A stretch of 64,000 bases of DNA. It comes from Starkeya sp. ORNL1 (GTDB lineage Bacteria > Pseudomonadota > Alphaproteobacteria > Rhizobiales > Xanthobacteraceae). Positions within the stretch are counted from its first letter, which is position 1; each line of letters begins with the position of its first letter. Shown in pieces: positions 53,001-61,694 of the stretch. The notes under the pieces were generated by a model. The model saw only the letters and a list, made by a program, of their open reading frames with translations, was not told where the DNA came from and did not search any database. Made by a program: the position numbers and the translations under genes. Where the stretch lies: contig NZ_CP048834.1 of the NCBI RefSeq assembly GCF_012971745.1, positions 4,712,001-4,776,000 on the forward strand, written 5' to 3'.

Positions 53001-53118
53001 GCTTCAGCATCCTTCGAGGCCCAGCTTTTCCGGGCACCTCAGGATGAGGTCGCGTTTAAGAGAACCACCTCATCCTGAGGTGCTCGGGCATCGTCCGAGC
53101 CTCGAAGGATGCTGAAGC
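53001..53118. repeat. Palindromic repeat element (REP-like)
   Basis: A 118-nt nested palindrome between convergent genes. Outer arms 53001-53020 and 53099-53118 are exact complements (GCTTCAGCATCC.../...GGATGCTGAAGC). Inner arms CACCTCAGGATGAGGT (53035-53050) and ACCTCATCCTGAGGTG (53067-53082) are complementary as well. This composition (CTTCGAGGC plus CCTCAGGATGAGG) is typical of dispersed intergenic repeats in rhizobial genomes. It may also terminate both genes. Confidence 0.8.
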
Positions 53119-53129
53119 AGCACGACGCT

Positions 53130-54002
53130 TCAGATAAACGCGTTGCTTGGCGCCGCGCCGCCCTGGGTCAGCGCGGTGCGCAACTTCTCGATGGCGCGGT
53201 TCTCGATCTGCCGCACGCGTTCCTTGGAGATGCCGAGCCGGGCGCCGAGCGCTTCCAGCGTCGCGCCGTCATCGGTCAGGCGCCGTGCCGCGATGATGCG
53301 CATCTCGCGCTCGCTCAATTGCTTCAAGGCCGAGCGCAGCCAGCGCCGGCGACGCTCGGTATCGATCTCCAGAGCCGCCTGCTCGTCGGGCAGCGGATCG
53401 GGCGCGACGAGCTGGTCGATGCGCTCCGCGGTGCCGGGATCCTCGCTGGCCAGCGGCGCGTTCAGCGAGATGTCGGCGCCGCCGAGCCGGGCATCCATGC
53501 GCGCCACTTCCTCCACCGTGACACCGAGCGAGGCGGCAACCGATTGGTGGACCTCCTCGATGCTGCGCGGCGTGCCGCCGATGCGCTCAAGCCGGGCACG
53601 GATGCGGCGCAGATTGAAGAACAGCGCCTTCTGCCCGGAAGACGTGCCGCCGCGCACGATCGACCAGTTGCGCAGCACATAGTCCTGGATGGCGGCGCGG
53701 ATCCACCAGGTCGCGTAGGTGGAGAAGCGCACCTCGCGATCCGGCTCGAAGCGGGTGGAGGCTTCCAAGAGGCCGACATGGCCTTCCTGCACCAGGTCGG
53801 CCATCGGCAGACCGTAATTGCGGAAGCGGCGGGCGAGCGCCAGCACGAGGCGCATATGAGAGCGAATCAGCTCGTGGAGGGCGGCTTCGTCGTGCTCGCG
53901 GCTCCAGCGCACGGCGAGCTCATATTCCACGGCGCGGTCGAGGAGGGGAGCGCTCATCGCTGCCTTGGCAAGCAAGGAGCGGTTTCCGGCCGGATCATAC
54001 AT
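53130..54002 (-). CDS. rpoH: RNA polymerase sigma factor RpoH-type
   Basis: A 290-residue group 3 sigma factor. Region 2 has MADLVQEGHVGLLEASTRFEP and RFSTYATWWIRAAIQDYVLRN; the RpoH box appears as QKALFFNLRR; region 4 closes with ALGARLGISKERVRQIENRAIEKLR. It directs heat or photo-oxidative stress promoters; divergence in the box suggests the RpoH2 group. ATG 54002 has GGGGAG upstream; longer in-frame ATGs lack such a site. It lies downstream of carD on the same strand, behind a terminator. Confidence 0.9.
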   Translation of the reverse strand: MYDPAGNRSLLAKAAMSAPLLDRAVEYELAVRWSREHDEAALHELIRSHMRLVLALARRFRNYGLPMADLVQEGHVGLLEASTRFEPDREVRFSTYATWWIRAAIQDYVLRNWSIVRGGTSSGQKALFFNLRRIRARLERIGGTPRSIEEVHQSVAASLGVTVEEVARMDARLGGADISLNAPLASEDPGTAERIDQLVAPDPLPDEQAALEIDTERRRRWLRSALKQLSEREMRIIAARRLTDDGATLEALGARLGISKERVRQIENRAIEKLRTALTQGGAAPSNAFI

Positions 54003-54132
54003 CTGAGCATCTCCCCAATGCATGGGGGCCCGGGACACGCTCACCCGGGCGCCGCTGGGGCTCAACGCTGCAGCGTCGCACTGGTTCCCGCGGAACCGCG
54101 CGATCGAAATAAGACGGAAGGCCTATCAAGCA

Positions 54133-54159
54133 AAAGGCCCGGCGCATGGCCGGGCCTTT
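54133..54159 (-). terminator. Intrinsic terminator of carD
   Basis: On the minus strand AAAGGCCCGGC pairs with GCCGGGCCTTT as an 11-bp stem and is followed by TTTT. It begins about 30 nt after the carD stop. Confidence 0.8.
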
Positions 54160-54187
54160 GGAATTCGGGAGGGCGTAAAGCCGGCGA

Positions 54188-54775
54188 TCAGGCCGCCTCT
54201 TCCTCGGTCTCGGTGTCTTCGGCTTCCGCTTCCTCGGCATCGGCCTTGCCGCCGCGCTTCGGGCCCTTGAGCAGGTTCTGCTCGATGAGCTTGATCGCCT
54301 CGGTCTCGGTCAGATTATCGACGGCGGCGAGCTCGCGCGCCATGCGGTCGAGCGCGGCCTCATAGAGCTGACGCTCGCTGTAGGACTGCTCGGGCTGCGC
54401 TTCGGAGCGATACAGATCACGCACCACCTCGGAGATGGCGACGAGGTCGCCGGAATTGATCTTGGCCTCGTATTCCTGCGCGCGGCGGCTCCACATGGTG
54501 CGCTTCACGCGGGCGCGGCCCTTCAGCGTCTCCAGAGCCTTCTTGACGATCGTGGGCTCGGACAGCTTGCGCATGCCGACGGAGACGATCTTCGGCACCG
54601 GAACGCGCAGCGTCATCTTGTCTTTTTCAAAATGGATGACGAACAGTTCAAGCTTGAAGCCGGCGACTTCCTGCTCTTCGATGGAAGTGATACGCCCGAC
54701 GCCGTGCGACGGATAAACGATATGCTCGCCCGTCTTGAAACCCTGGCGGAGGTTTGAGGGCTTCTTCGTCGACAT
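54188..54775 (-). CDS. carD: CarD family transcriptional regulator
   Basis: A 195-residue RNA-polymerase-binding regulator. The N-terminal Tudor-like domain (GEHIVYPSHGVGRITSIEEQEV) contacts the beta subunit, and the helical C-terminal domain (KRTMWSRRAQEYEAKINSGD) contacts promoter DNA. A Glu/Ala-rich acidic tail ends the protein. ATG 54775 with CAGGA upstream fits the family start MSTKKP. CarD stabilises open complexes and is essential in many alphaproteobacteria. Confidence 0.93.
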   Translation of the reverse strand: MSTKKPSNLRQGFKTGEHIVYPSHGVGRITSIEEQEVAGFKLELFVIHFEKDKMTLRVPVPKIVSVGMRKLSEPTIVKKALETLKGRARVKRTMWSRRAQEYEAKINSGDLVAISEVVRDLYRSEAQPEQSYSERQLYEAALDRMARELAAVDNLTETEAIKLIEQNLLKGPKRGGKADAEEAEAEDTETEEEAA

Positions 54776-55160
54776 GCTGAGTCCTGTTTCCTGGGTCCCG
54801 ACCGATCGCTGCCGCGCGACCTCGGTTAAGATGCGGCAGCGGCCTGCGGACAAGAGGTCCGCGGGCAAAAAGACGTCGTCTCCGCAACCTGCGGAGCTTC
54901 ACTTTCAGCCGATGACGGAAATCTCGGATGTCTCTGCCACGAGCGTAAAAACGCATGGCAAAGGGGAACCCGCTTCATGTTCCGGGAGGGTCGCTCCGCA
55001 CCTGGAGCGCCGCGTCATTGCAAACCCAATCGACTGCACAATTGTTCATATAGCACAATTGTGCTGAAAATCAAAGCGCTGCCGCGCCGCAGCGCGCCGG
55101 CGCGGGGTGACGCAGGGTCAAAGGCGCGGCTGCAAACAACGCCGCGCAAATCACATAATG
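54776..55160. promoter_or_regulatory. carD upstream region with repeated palindrome
   Basis: 385 nt between fdxA and carD. GCACAATTGT at 55036-55045 and GCACAATTGTGC at 55053-55064 are two copies of the palindrome CACAATTGTG, 17 nt apart, in an A+T-rich stretch. They could be an operator or part of the carD promoter. No other gene or RNA seen. Confidence 0.4.
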
Positions 55161-55496
55161 TCAGGCGTCCTTACCCGGTTCGGTGGAGAGATACTGTAGC
55201 TTGTCGGCCACACCATCCCATTCCTTGGCGTCGGCCGGGGGTTCTTTCTTCTCAGTGATGTTGGGCCAGACCTTTGCATAGTCGGCATTCAGCGCCAGCC
55301 ACTTTTCAAGACCCGGTTCGGTGTCGGGCTTGATCGCCTCGGCCGGGCATTCCGGCTCGCAGACACCGCAATCGATGCATTCGTCGGGGTGGATGACGAG
55401 GAAGTTTTCGCCCTCATAGAAACAGTCGACCGGACACACGGAAACGCAGTCCGTGTATTTGCACTTGATGCAATTTTCCGTGACGACGTAGGGCAT
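55161..55496 (-). CDS. fdxA: Ferredoxin FdxA (7Fe-8S type)
   Basis: A 111-residue ferredoxin. [19 protein letters not shown] supplies the [3Fe-4S] and part of the [4Fe-4S] ligands, and [13 protein letters not shown] the second cluster. A 45-residue C-terminal extension ([20 protein letters not shown]) is typical of alphaproteobacterial FdxA. Electron carrier in the cytoplasm. It follows the S4-protein gene by 103 nt on the same strand. Confidence 0.95.
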   Translation of the reverse strand: MPYVVTENCIKCKYTDCVSVCPVDCFYEGENFLVIHPDECIDCGVCEPECPAEAIKPDTEPGLEKWLALNADYAKVWPNITEKKEPPADAKEWDGVADKLQYLSTEPGKDA

Positions 55497-55599
55497 TCGT
55501 CAAGTCTCCGACATGGGCATGTAATTTGGCCCGTGCTTCCCCTATCGCACGCGCTGTCACCGTGCAAGGTGCTGTTCCGCGGAGCAGGATTGCACCGCC

Positions 55600-55872
55600 T
55601 CAGCCGGGCTCCGTGACCTCGATATAGAGGGCGCTTGCCGCTTGCGCATCGCCCCGGCGCTCGGAAAATCCGGAGATCCGCAGGATTCGGACCCGGGAGT
55701 CGAGGGCGATGGTCACGACGTCGCCGAGTTTGGCGGCGTGGGCCGGCGTGGTGACCCTGGCGCCATTGACCCGCACCCGGCCGGCCTTCACCAGCGCACT
55801 TGCGGCGCTGCGGGTGCGCACCACCCGCGCATGCCAAAGCCAGGCGTCTAGCCGGGGGCGCTCCAGCGACAT
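55600..55872 (-). CDS. S4-domain RNA-binding protein (HslR-like)
   Basis: A 90-residue S4 protein. RLDAWLWHARVVRTRSAASALVKAGRVRVNGARV is the S4 RNA-binding helix-loop-helix and hairpin, followed by a short basic-to-acidic tail. HslR-type proteins bind stalled 50S subunits carrying nascent chains. It starts 6 nt after the helicase stop, so the two are cotranscribed. Confidence 0.88.
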   Translation of the reverse strand: MSLERPRLDAWLWHARVVRTRSAASALVKAGRVRVNGARVTTPAHAAKLGDVVTIALDSRVRILRISGFSERRGDAQAASALYIEVTEPG

Positions 55873-55878
55873 GCGGCG

Positions 55879-58800
55879 TCAGCTGCCTCCCTTGTCGGCC
55901 TCCATGCGGGCCTTCAAGGCAAGCAGCGCGGCGAAGGGCGAGTTGGGATCGACCGTCGTCGGCCGTTCGCGGCGCTGATCCTGGCGATGATCCTGGCGCG
56001 GCTGTTGCGGGCGATCATTGGATGGGCGGTCGGAACGCTCGCGACGATCCGGCCGGTCGCCACGCGGCGGGCGGTCGCCGCGGGCTTCGCCATCGCGGCC
56101 GTCGCGCCGGAAATGATCCTTGCCCTGGCCCTGGTTCTGGCCACGGTTCTGTCCCTGATGCTCGCGGCCTTGCCGGTCGCCCTCGCGTCGATCCGGGCGG
56201 CCACCGGTGCGTTCGGGACGCTCGCCGCGCTCCGGCCGTTCACCCTGTGCGGCGGGCGCGGCGTCTGCCTGGACCTGCGCTTCGCCATTCGCCGGACGCT
56301 GGTTCGGGCGGCCATGCGCGTTCTGGCCGTGCGTGTTCTGACCATGGGCAGGCTTGCCGCGGCCATGATGCTGCGGACGCTGCTGGCCCGCCGGACGGCC
56401 GGGACGCCAGATCTCGATCATCGCCGGCTCGGTGGGCGGCGCTGCCTCGACGGCCGCGGCCTCCTCGACGGGTGCCGTCTCAAGCACGGCCTCGGATCCG
56501 GGCGCTGCTTCCGACACGGCCGTCTCGGCCGACGCCGGCTCCGGAGCGATCTCGACTGGCGCGGCCTCGACCGCGGCCGGCTCGTCGCTCGGCTGCACCT
56601 CGGCAACGGCTTCCGCGACATGCGTTTCCGCCGCCACGGTCTCGACCGTCGCGGTCTCAATGGCCGGCGCCTCGACCGCGGCCGGCTCGTCGCTCGGCTG
56701 CACCTCGGCAACGGCTTCCGTGACATGCGTTTCCGCCGCCACGCTCTCGACCGTCGCGGCTTCGGCGGCCGTCGCCTCGTCCGCGACGGGTTCCGCCGTG
56801 ACATCAGAGGCTGGCGCTTCGGTCACGGCCTGCTCAGCGGGGGCGTCGGCGATTTCGGCCGGCGCCTCGGTCGCCGGCTCCGGCGACGGGGCCGGGCGGC
56901 GTTCCATGCGATAGCCGAGCGAGCGCAGGATCGAGGCGAAATCCTCGCCCGCGCAGCCGGCGAGGGAGGTCATCGCCACCGTGGCGACGAAGCCTGAACC
57001 ATCGAAGGCGCCGGCCGGCTTCTCGCCCGGAGCGTTCGGACGCCAGGCCAGTGCCGGGCGGATCAAGTCGGCAAGCCGCTCAAGAATATCGATGCGCACC
57101 GCGCGCGAGCCGGCGACGCGGAAGCCGACGGCGCGGTAGAGTCCCTTCTGGATCTCGTTGTCGACCGGGATCGAAGTGCGCCCCGAAGCCGCCAGATGCG
57201 GCAGCTCGTCGAGGCCCTTCTGCTGCAGGCCGCCATGCTTCAGCGCCCAGAGCTGGGCGGCCAGCGTGCGCGGCGCCGGCTTCAGGAGCGCCGGGATATA
57301 GATGTGGTGGGCGCCGAAGCGTACGCCGTGGCCACGCAGCAGCGCCCGCGCATCTTGCGGCAGCGCCTTCATCTCCTCGGCCACCTTGTGGCGCTCCAGC
57401 ACGCCGAGCGCCTCGACCAGCTGGAAGGCGATGCCGCGTGCAATGCCGGTGATGTCCTCGGCACGGCCGAGTGCCAGCAGCGCGCCGAGCAGCTTCTCGA
57501 TATGCGCCTTCAGCCAGAGATCGAGCCGCGCCTGCACGCCGTCGCGCGCCGGGCCGGTCAGATGCTCGTCGGCAATGATCTTGAGGCGGGGGCTGAGCAC
57601 TTCCTCGCCGGGGATCAGCTTCGCCACGGGGTCGCCGACCCAGCGCAGCGTGCCGTCGGCGCTGAGCACGAAGGCGTCGTCCCCGCTCTCGGAGAGCTTG
57701 GCGGCGCGGCTCTCGATCTCGCCGGCCAGCGCCTTCTGCGCGGTTGCCCTGAGTGCCTTGGCCTCGGGGCCGCCCGCGGAAGGGTCGGCGGCAAATTGGA
57801 ACCCAAGAAGGTGGCCAATCACATGGCCCTCGACGACAACGTCGCCGCCCTTGGTGATTTCAGTGTCGAGCATCGTGTTCTCTCGCAGGCGCCGCATCAG
57901 GACGCTGGTTCGTCGGTCCACGAAACGGTGCGCCAGTCTCTCGTGCAGCGCGTCGGAGAGCTTATCCTCCACGCCGCGCGTGACACCTCGCCAGTGCTCC
58001 GGGTCTTCGAGCCAGTCCGGCCGGTTCGCGGCGAAGGTCCAGGTACGGATCTGCGCTATACGCCCCGACAGAGTGTCTATGTCACCTTCCGCTCGGTCCG
58101 CCAAGGCCACCTGGCGTGCAAACCAGTCAGTATCGATGCGGCCTCGGCGCATCAGGTCGCCATAGACGGTGATGACGAGATCGGTGTGCGAGGCGGGGGA
58201 AACCTTGCGATAGTCGGGAAGCTGGCACGCCTCCCACAAACGCTCGATTTCAGAAGCGCCTGTGGCGAAACGGCGAACCTCTTCCTGTCGCGCCGCAACC
58301 TCCAGCACCCGCACGTCGTCGGCGGTCGGCGCCCGCGTCAGCCCCTCCTCGCGGGGCACCTCGGCGAGGCTCATATGCAGCGCTTCGATGGAGCGGAAAT
58401 CGAGCGACGTGTTGCGCCATTGCAGCACGCGGTGCGGCTCGAAGCTGTGGCTCTCCAGCCGTTCCACCAGTTCGGCGTCGAACGGCGCGCAGCGGCCCGT
58501 CGTGCCGAACGTGCCGTCGCGCTGCGCGCGGCCGGCGCGGCCGGCGATCTGCGAGAGCTCTCCTGGATTGAGCCTGCGGAACTGCCAGCCGTCGAACTTC
58601 ACGTCGCCGGCGAAGGCGACATGGTCGACGTCGAGATTGAGCCCCATGCCGATGGCGTCGGTGGCGACCAGATAATCGACATCGCCGGATTGGTAGAGCG
58701 CGACCTGGGCGTTACGGGTGCGCGGCGACAGCGCGCCGAGCACCACTGCCGCGCCGCCGCGCTGGCGGCGGATCAGTTCGGCGATGGCATAGACCTCCTC

Positions 58801-59364
58801 CGCCGAGAAGGCGACGATGGCCGAGCGGCGCGGCAGGCGCGAAAGTTTCTTCTCGCCGGCGAAGGTCAGGTTCGACAGGCGTGGACGGACCAGGATGCTG
58901 ACGCCCGGCAGCAGCCGCTCCACCAGCGGGCGCATGGTGGCGGCGCCCAGCAGCAGCGTCTCCTCGCGGCCGCGACGGTTCAGCATACGGTCGGTGAAGA
59001 CGTGGCCGCGATCGAGATCGGCGGCGATCTGGATCTCGTCGAGCGCCACGAACGCCACATCGAGGTCGCGCGGCATCGCCTCCACCGTGGAGACCCAATA
59101 GCGCGGGTTGTGCGGCTTGATGCGCTCCTCGCCGGTGATCAGCGCGACCTGGTCGGCGCCGGCGCGCTCGACGAGGCGCTGATAGACCTCGCGGGCGAGC
59201 AGGCGCAGCGGCAGGCCGATCAATCCCGAGGAATGGCCCAGCATGCGCTCGATGGCGAGATGGGTCTTGCCGGTATTGGTGGGGCCGAGGACGGCGGTGA
59301 CGCCGCGAGCTCGCAGCGAAGGCGGCAGCGGCTTGGTGCCGTAGAGCGGCGTTGCAATGTTCAT
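55879..59364 (-). CDS. SUV3-like helicase with long disordered C-terminal tail
   Basis: A 1161-residue protein. The helicase core (about 1-480) has Walker A GPTNTGKTH, the DEIQ form of motif II (VALDEIQIAAD), motif V ATDAIGMGLNLD and motif VI QIAGRAGR, as in mitochondrial SUV3 RNA helicases. A large alpha-rich domain follows to about 840. The remaining 320 residues are low-complexity: first Glu/Ala/Val-rich with a duplicated 35-residue unit, then Arg/Gln/Asp-rich (RPDRREGDRQGREHQ) ending in a short ordered helix FAALLALKARM. Such a tail could scaffold an RNA-degrading complex. ATG 59364 starts the conserved core. Confidence 0.85.
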   Translation of the reverse strand: MNIATPLYGTKPLPPSLRARGVTAVLGPTNTGKTHLAIERMLGHSSGLIGLPLRLLAREVYQRLVERAGADQVALITGEERIKPHNPRYWVSTVEAMPRDLDVAFVALDEIQIAADLDRGHVFTDRMLNRRGREETLLLGAATMRPLVERLLPGVSILVRPRLSNLTFAGEKKLSRLPRRSAIVAFSAEEVYAIAELIRRQRGGAAVVLGALSPRTRNAQVALYQSGDVDYLVATDAIGMGLNLDVDHVAFAGDVKFDGWQFRRLNPGELSQIAGRAGRAQRDGTFGTTGRCAPFDAELVERLESHSFEPHRVLQWRNTSLDFRSIEALHMSLAEVPREEGLTRAPTADDVRVLEVAARQEEVRRFATGASEIERLWEACQLPDYRKVSPASHTDLVITVYGDLMRRGRIDTDWFARQVALADRAEGDIDTLSGRIAQIRTWTFAANRPDWLEDPEHWRGVTRGVEDKLSDALHERLAHRFVDRRTSVLMRRLRENTMLDTEITKGGDVVVEGHVIGHLLGFQFAADPSAGGPEAKALRATAQKALAGEIESRAAKLSESGDDAFVLSADGTLRWVGDPVAKLIPGEEVLSPRLKIIADEHLTGPARDGVQARLDLWLKAHIEKLLGALLALGRAEDITGIARGIAFQLVEALGVLERHKVAEEMKALPQDARALLRGHGVRFGAHHIYIPALLKPAPRTLAAQLWALKHGGLQQKGLDELPHLAASGRTSIPVDNEIQKGLYRAVGFRVAGSRAVRIDILERLADLIRPALAWRPNAPGEKPAGAFDGSGFVATVAMTSLAGCAGEDFASILRSLGYRMERRPAPSPEPATEAPAEIADAPAEQAVTEAPASDVTAEPVADEATAAEAATVESVAAETHVTEAVAEVQPSDEPAAVEAPAIETATVETVAAETHVAEAVAEVQPSDEPAAVEAAPVEIAPEPASAETAVSEAAPGSEAVLETAPVEEAAAVEAAPPTEPAMIEIWRPGRPAGQQRPQHHGRGKPAHGQNTHGQNAHGRPNQRPANGEAQVQADAAPAAQGERPERGERPERTGGRPDRREGDRQGREHQGQNRGQNQGQGKDHFRRDGRDGEARGDRPPRGDRPDRRERSDRPSNDRPQQPRQDHRQDQRRERPTTVDPNSPFAALLALKARMEADKGGS
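56566..56760. repeat. Internal tandem duplication in the helicase gene
   Basis: Roughly 90 nt from 56566 recur with about two mismatches from 56671, a period of 105 nt (35 codons), coding twice for the AAETHV(T/A)EAVAEVQPSDEP segment. Recent duplication by slippage or recombination in the disordered tail. Confidence 0.8.
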
Positions 59365-59527
59365 GGGCCGGTTATGTCGTCCATCGGGCCGGCAGGCGGG
59401 CGGCCCTTGTAGCACATAGCCCGCGGCAGAGTCGCCACCGGGTGTGGGGAAGGAAGCGGCAGTATAGCGCGGCCTCCGGGGCGGCATATGGGAAGCGGGA
59501 CGGCGGGGTGCCAGTTCATTCAATCAC

Positions 59528-59627
59528 GTCGTCATCCCGGACGGCCGGAACGGCGGATCCGGGATCGCGAAAACACTGAGGAGCGATCCCGGCTCTGCGC
59601 CCTGCGGGCTCCGGCCGGGATGACGAC
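59528..59627. repeat. Palindromic repeat element
   Basis: GTCGTCATCCCGG (59528-59540) and CCGGGATGACGAC (59615-59627) are exact complements; GGGATCGC and GCGATCCC form an inner pair around 59571-59590. A dispersed rhizobial intergenic palindrome of the CCGGGATGACG type, lying between the DUF3108 stop and the helicase start. Confidence 0.75.
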
Positions 59628-59642
59628 CTGTGGAATGGATCT

Positions 59643-60488
59643 CTAAGGCTGCGGCTTCTTCCCCGACGCCGAGGCCGGCTGCGCGCCGGTCGGCTCGGAG
59701 ACGAAGCTCAGCGCTTCCATCTCCGCCGTGCCGATCATGGTGGCGACCGAGACCTTGAACGGCACCAGCACGCGGGTGCCCGCCACCGGCGCCAGCCAGA
59801 CATAGACGTCCTTGTTCTCCATCATGTACTTCACGCCGGCGCGGCTCGGCCGGTGGCCGGAAACCGGCCGGTAGGCGACGCGGCACACCACGGCCGGTCC
59901 GTCATAGCCCTTCTCGGCCTTCACCTTGTCGGTGCGCACGTAGGACAAAGTGAGGTCATAGCGCTGGCGACCATCGAAGATAGAGAGGGTGCGATCGCAC
60001 GCGGCAGGGGAGAGCGGATCCGCGGTGCCGGGCACCAGGATCAGCGCCGCGGTCATCGGATCGAGCACGCCCTTCTTGTCGTCGTCGGAGACCGGCACCC
60101 GGTCCTTGGCGGGCGTGGTCGGCGGCTGCACCACCACGTTCTTGACGGCATTGGCGGTGAGCACGAGGCGGATCGCTTCCGCCTTCTTGTCGCTCTCCGC
60201 ATCCATGGCGAAGCTCTGCGGCGACAGTGCGCCGCGCTCGACGGTGCCGCGCGAGCCGGCCGACCCCTTGCCGGAGGACACTGCCTGCATCACCCCGGTG
60301 ACGCGGGCGCTGCCGGAGGCGGTGTAGCCCTTGCCGCCGATCTCGAGCAGGAAGGAGGCGCGGCCGAGCTCCAGCCCGGCGATCGACATCCGGTAGCGTG
60401 CTTCAAGCCGGCCGTCGGCATAGGTCGGACTGGAAGCGAGAATCGCCCCGGCAACCAGCCCACCCGCCGTCAAACCAAGCCGAAGCAT
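59643..60488 (-). CDS. DUF3108 exported protein
   Basis: A 281-residue exported protein. ATG 60488 begins a signal peptide (LGLTAGGLVAGAILASSPTYA); the mature protein opens GRLEARYRMSIAGLELGRASFLLEI and contains CRVAYRPVSGHRP, both DUF3108 marks. The beta-rich fold is thought to sit in the periplasm or outer envelope; function unknown. A TTG 30 nt upstream gives a longer but less typical N-terminus. Confidence 0.8.
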   Translation of the reverse strand: MLRLGLTAGGLVAGAILASSPTYADGRLEARYRMSIAGLELGRASFLLEIGGKGYTASGSARVTGVMQAVSSGKGSAGSRGTVERGALSPQSFAMDAESDKKAEAIRLVLTANAVKNVVVQPPTTPAKDRVPVSDDDKKGVLDPMTAALILVPGTADPLSPAACDRTLSIFDGRQRYDLTLSYVRTDKVKAEKGYDGPAVVCRVAYRPVSGHRPSRAGVKYMMENKDVYVWLAPVAGTRVLVPFKVSVATMIGTAEMEALSFVSEPTGAQPASASGKKPQP

Positions 60489-60612
60489 CGTGAAGAACCG
60501 AATCCATGCGATCGGCAAAAGGCCGATAGAATACTGTAACGGGATTTGCTGGCGGCGGAAGGCGGCGGAACTGTGACCCCCCGTTTCTGCACCGTATCGG
60601 TCAGCGCCGGTC

Positions 60613-60641
60613 TTGACGCGGCAAAGGGGCTTCCTTATACG
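60613..60641 (+). promoter_or_regulatory. Sigma-70 promoter of rpmB
   Basis: TTGACG at 60613-60618 and TATACG at 60636-60641 with a 17-nt spacer, followed by a leader of about 85 nt that ends in the AAGGAAG ribosome site of rpmB. Confidence 0.55.
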
Positions 60642-60735
60642 AGCGCACTCTCTGGATCAGTGCCGCCGGTGCTGGGAAGGGGCCGCCATGCGTGGCCTCC
60701 GGTGCCTCGGCTGTTAAAGTATAAGGAAGTCCACG

Positions 60736-61023
60736 ATGTCCCGTCGGTGTGAACTTACCGGGAAGGCAGTTCTGACCGGCAATCGCGTGAGCCATTCGAA
60801 CCGCAAGACCCGCCGCCGCTTTCTGCCGAACCTGGTGAACGTCACGCTCGCCAGCGATGTGCTGAAGCGCTCGGTGAAGCTGCGCGTCAGCGCCAATGCG
60901 CTGAAGACCGTCGATCATCGCGGCGGCCTCGACGCCTTCCTCGTCAAGGCCCACATCGACGAGCTGTCGCCGAAGGCTGCCGAGCTGAAGCGCGCGGTCG
61001 AGAAGGCCCAGGCCGCAGCGTGA
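60736..61023 (+). CDS. rpmB: 50S ribosomal protein L28
   Basis: A 95-residue L28. [31 protein letters not shown] is the family signature. Alphaproteobacterial length. AAGGAAG lies eight to fourteen bases before the ATG. Structural protein of the large subunit. Confidence 0.97.
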   Translation: MSRRCELTGKAVLTGNRVSHSNRKTRRRFLPNLVNVTLASDVLKRSVKLRVSANALKTVDHRGGLDAFLVKAHIDELSPKAAELKRAVEKAQAAA

Positions 61024-61033
61024 TCGCTGCTGC

Positions 61034-61054
61034 CTGAGCCTCAAGCAGGCTCAG
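61034..61054 (+). terminator. Hairpin between rpmB and the transporter gene
   Basis: CTGAGCCT (61034-61041) and AGGCTCAG (61047-61054) form a perfect 8-bp stem with loop CAAGC. GGCTC at 61061-61065 could pair with the same left arm as an alternative, so a simple switch is conceivable. No T run beyond CTTT. Confidence 0.45.
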
Positions 61055-61070
61055 CCCAAAGGCTCTTTCC

Positions 61071-61688
61071 ATGAAGATCGCCGGCACCGAGGTCTCGCCC
61101 TCGCAGCTTGCGCTGCCCATCGCCGCCATGATCGGCGTGGTCGCGGCCTCGAACGTGCTGGTGCAATATCCGGTCGGCTTCCTCGGCCTCGAGGAAGTGC
61201 TGACCTATGGCGCCTTCAGCTATCCGCTCGCCTTCCTGGTCAATGACCTGACCAATCGCCGCTTCGGCCCGGCGGTGACGCGGCGCGTGGTCTATGTCGG
61301 CTTCGCGCTGGCGGTGCTGCTGTCGATCTGGCTGGCGACGCCGCGCATCGCGCTGGCCTCTGGCACCGCCTTCCTGGTCGGCCAGTTGCTCGACATCACC
61401 GTGTTCAACCGGTTGCGGCGCATGGACTGGTGGCAGGCGCCGCTGGCCGGCAGCGTGCTCGGCTCGGCGCTCGACACCGCCATCTTCTTCTCGCTGGCCT
61501 TTGCCGGCGACGCCTTCATGTCGGGGCCGGCGACCTATTTCGGCACCGTTACCGTACCGCTCTGGGTCGGCCTCGCCTTCTTCGATTTCCTGGTGAAGCT
61601 CGGCTGCGCGCTGGTCGCGCTGGTGCCCTATGGCGCGCTGATGGGCTGGCTCAAGCCCTGGAACGCACCGGCTTCCGCCGCTCGCTGA
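61071..61688 (+). CDS. yhhQ: Queuosine precursor transporter (YhhQ/VUT family)
   Basis: A 205-residue inner-membrane protein with about six helices. NVLVQYPVGFLG, LTYGAFSYPLAFLVNDLTNR and DITVFNRLRR are VUT family marks. Members import preQ0/preQ1 or queuine for tRNA modification. It lies 47 nt after rpmB and converges on the phytase-like gene. Confidence 0.85.
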   Translation: MKIAGTEVSPSQLALPIAAMIGVVAASNVLVQYPVGFLGLEEVLTYGAFSYPLAFLVNDLTNRRFGPAVTRRVVYVGFALAVLLSIWLATPRIALASGTAFLVGQLLDITVFNRLRRMDWWQAPLAGSVLGSALDTAIFFSLAFAGDAFMSGPATYFGTVTVPLWVGLAFFDFLVKLGCALVALVPYGALMGWLKPWNAPASAAR

Positions 61689-61694
61689 CCCTTC

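Noticed and set aside
55971-56930. Repetitive DNA near 56 kb as a CRISPR or satellite array
   Set aside because: It is the low-complexity coding tail of the helicase; the one strong repeat keeps frame at 105 nt and there are no unique spacers.
61024-61070. PreQ1 riboswitch before the queuosine-precursor transporter
   Set aside because: The spacer after rpmB is only 47 nt and holds a plain hairpin; it lacks the C-rich loop and A-rich tail of preQ1 aptamers.
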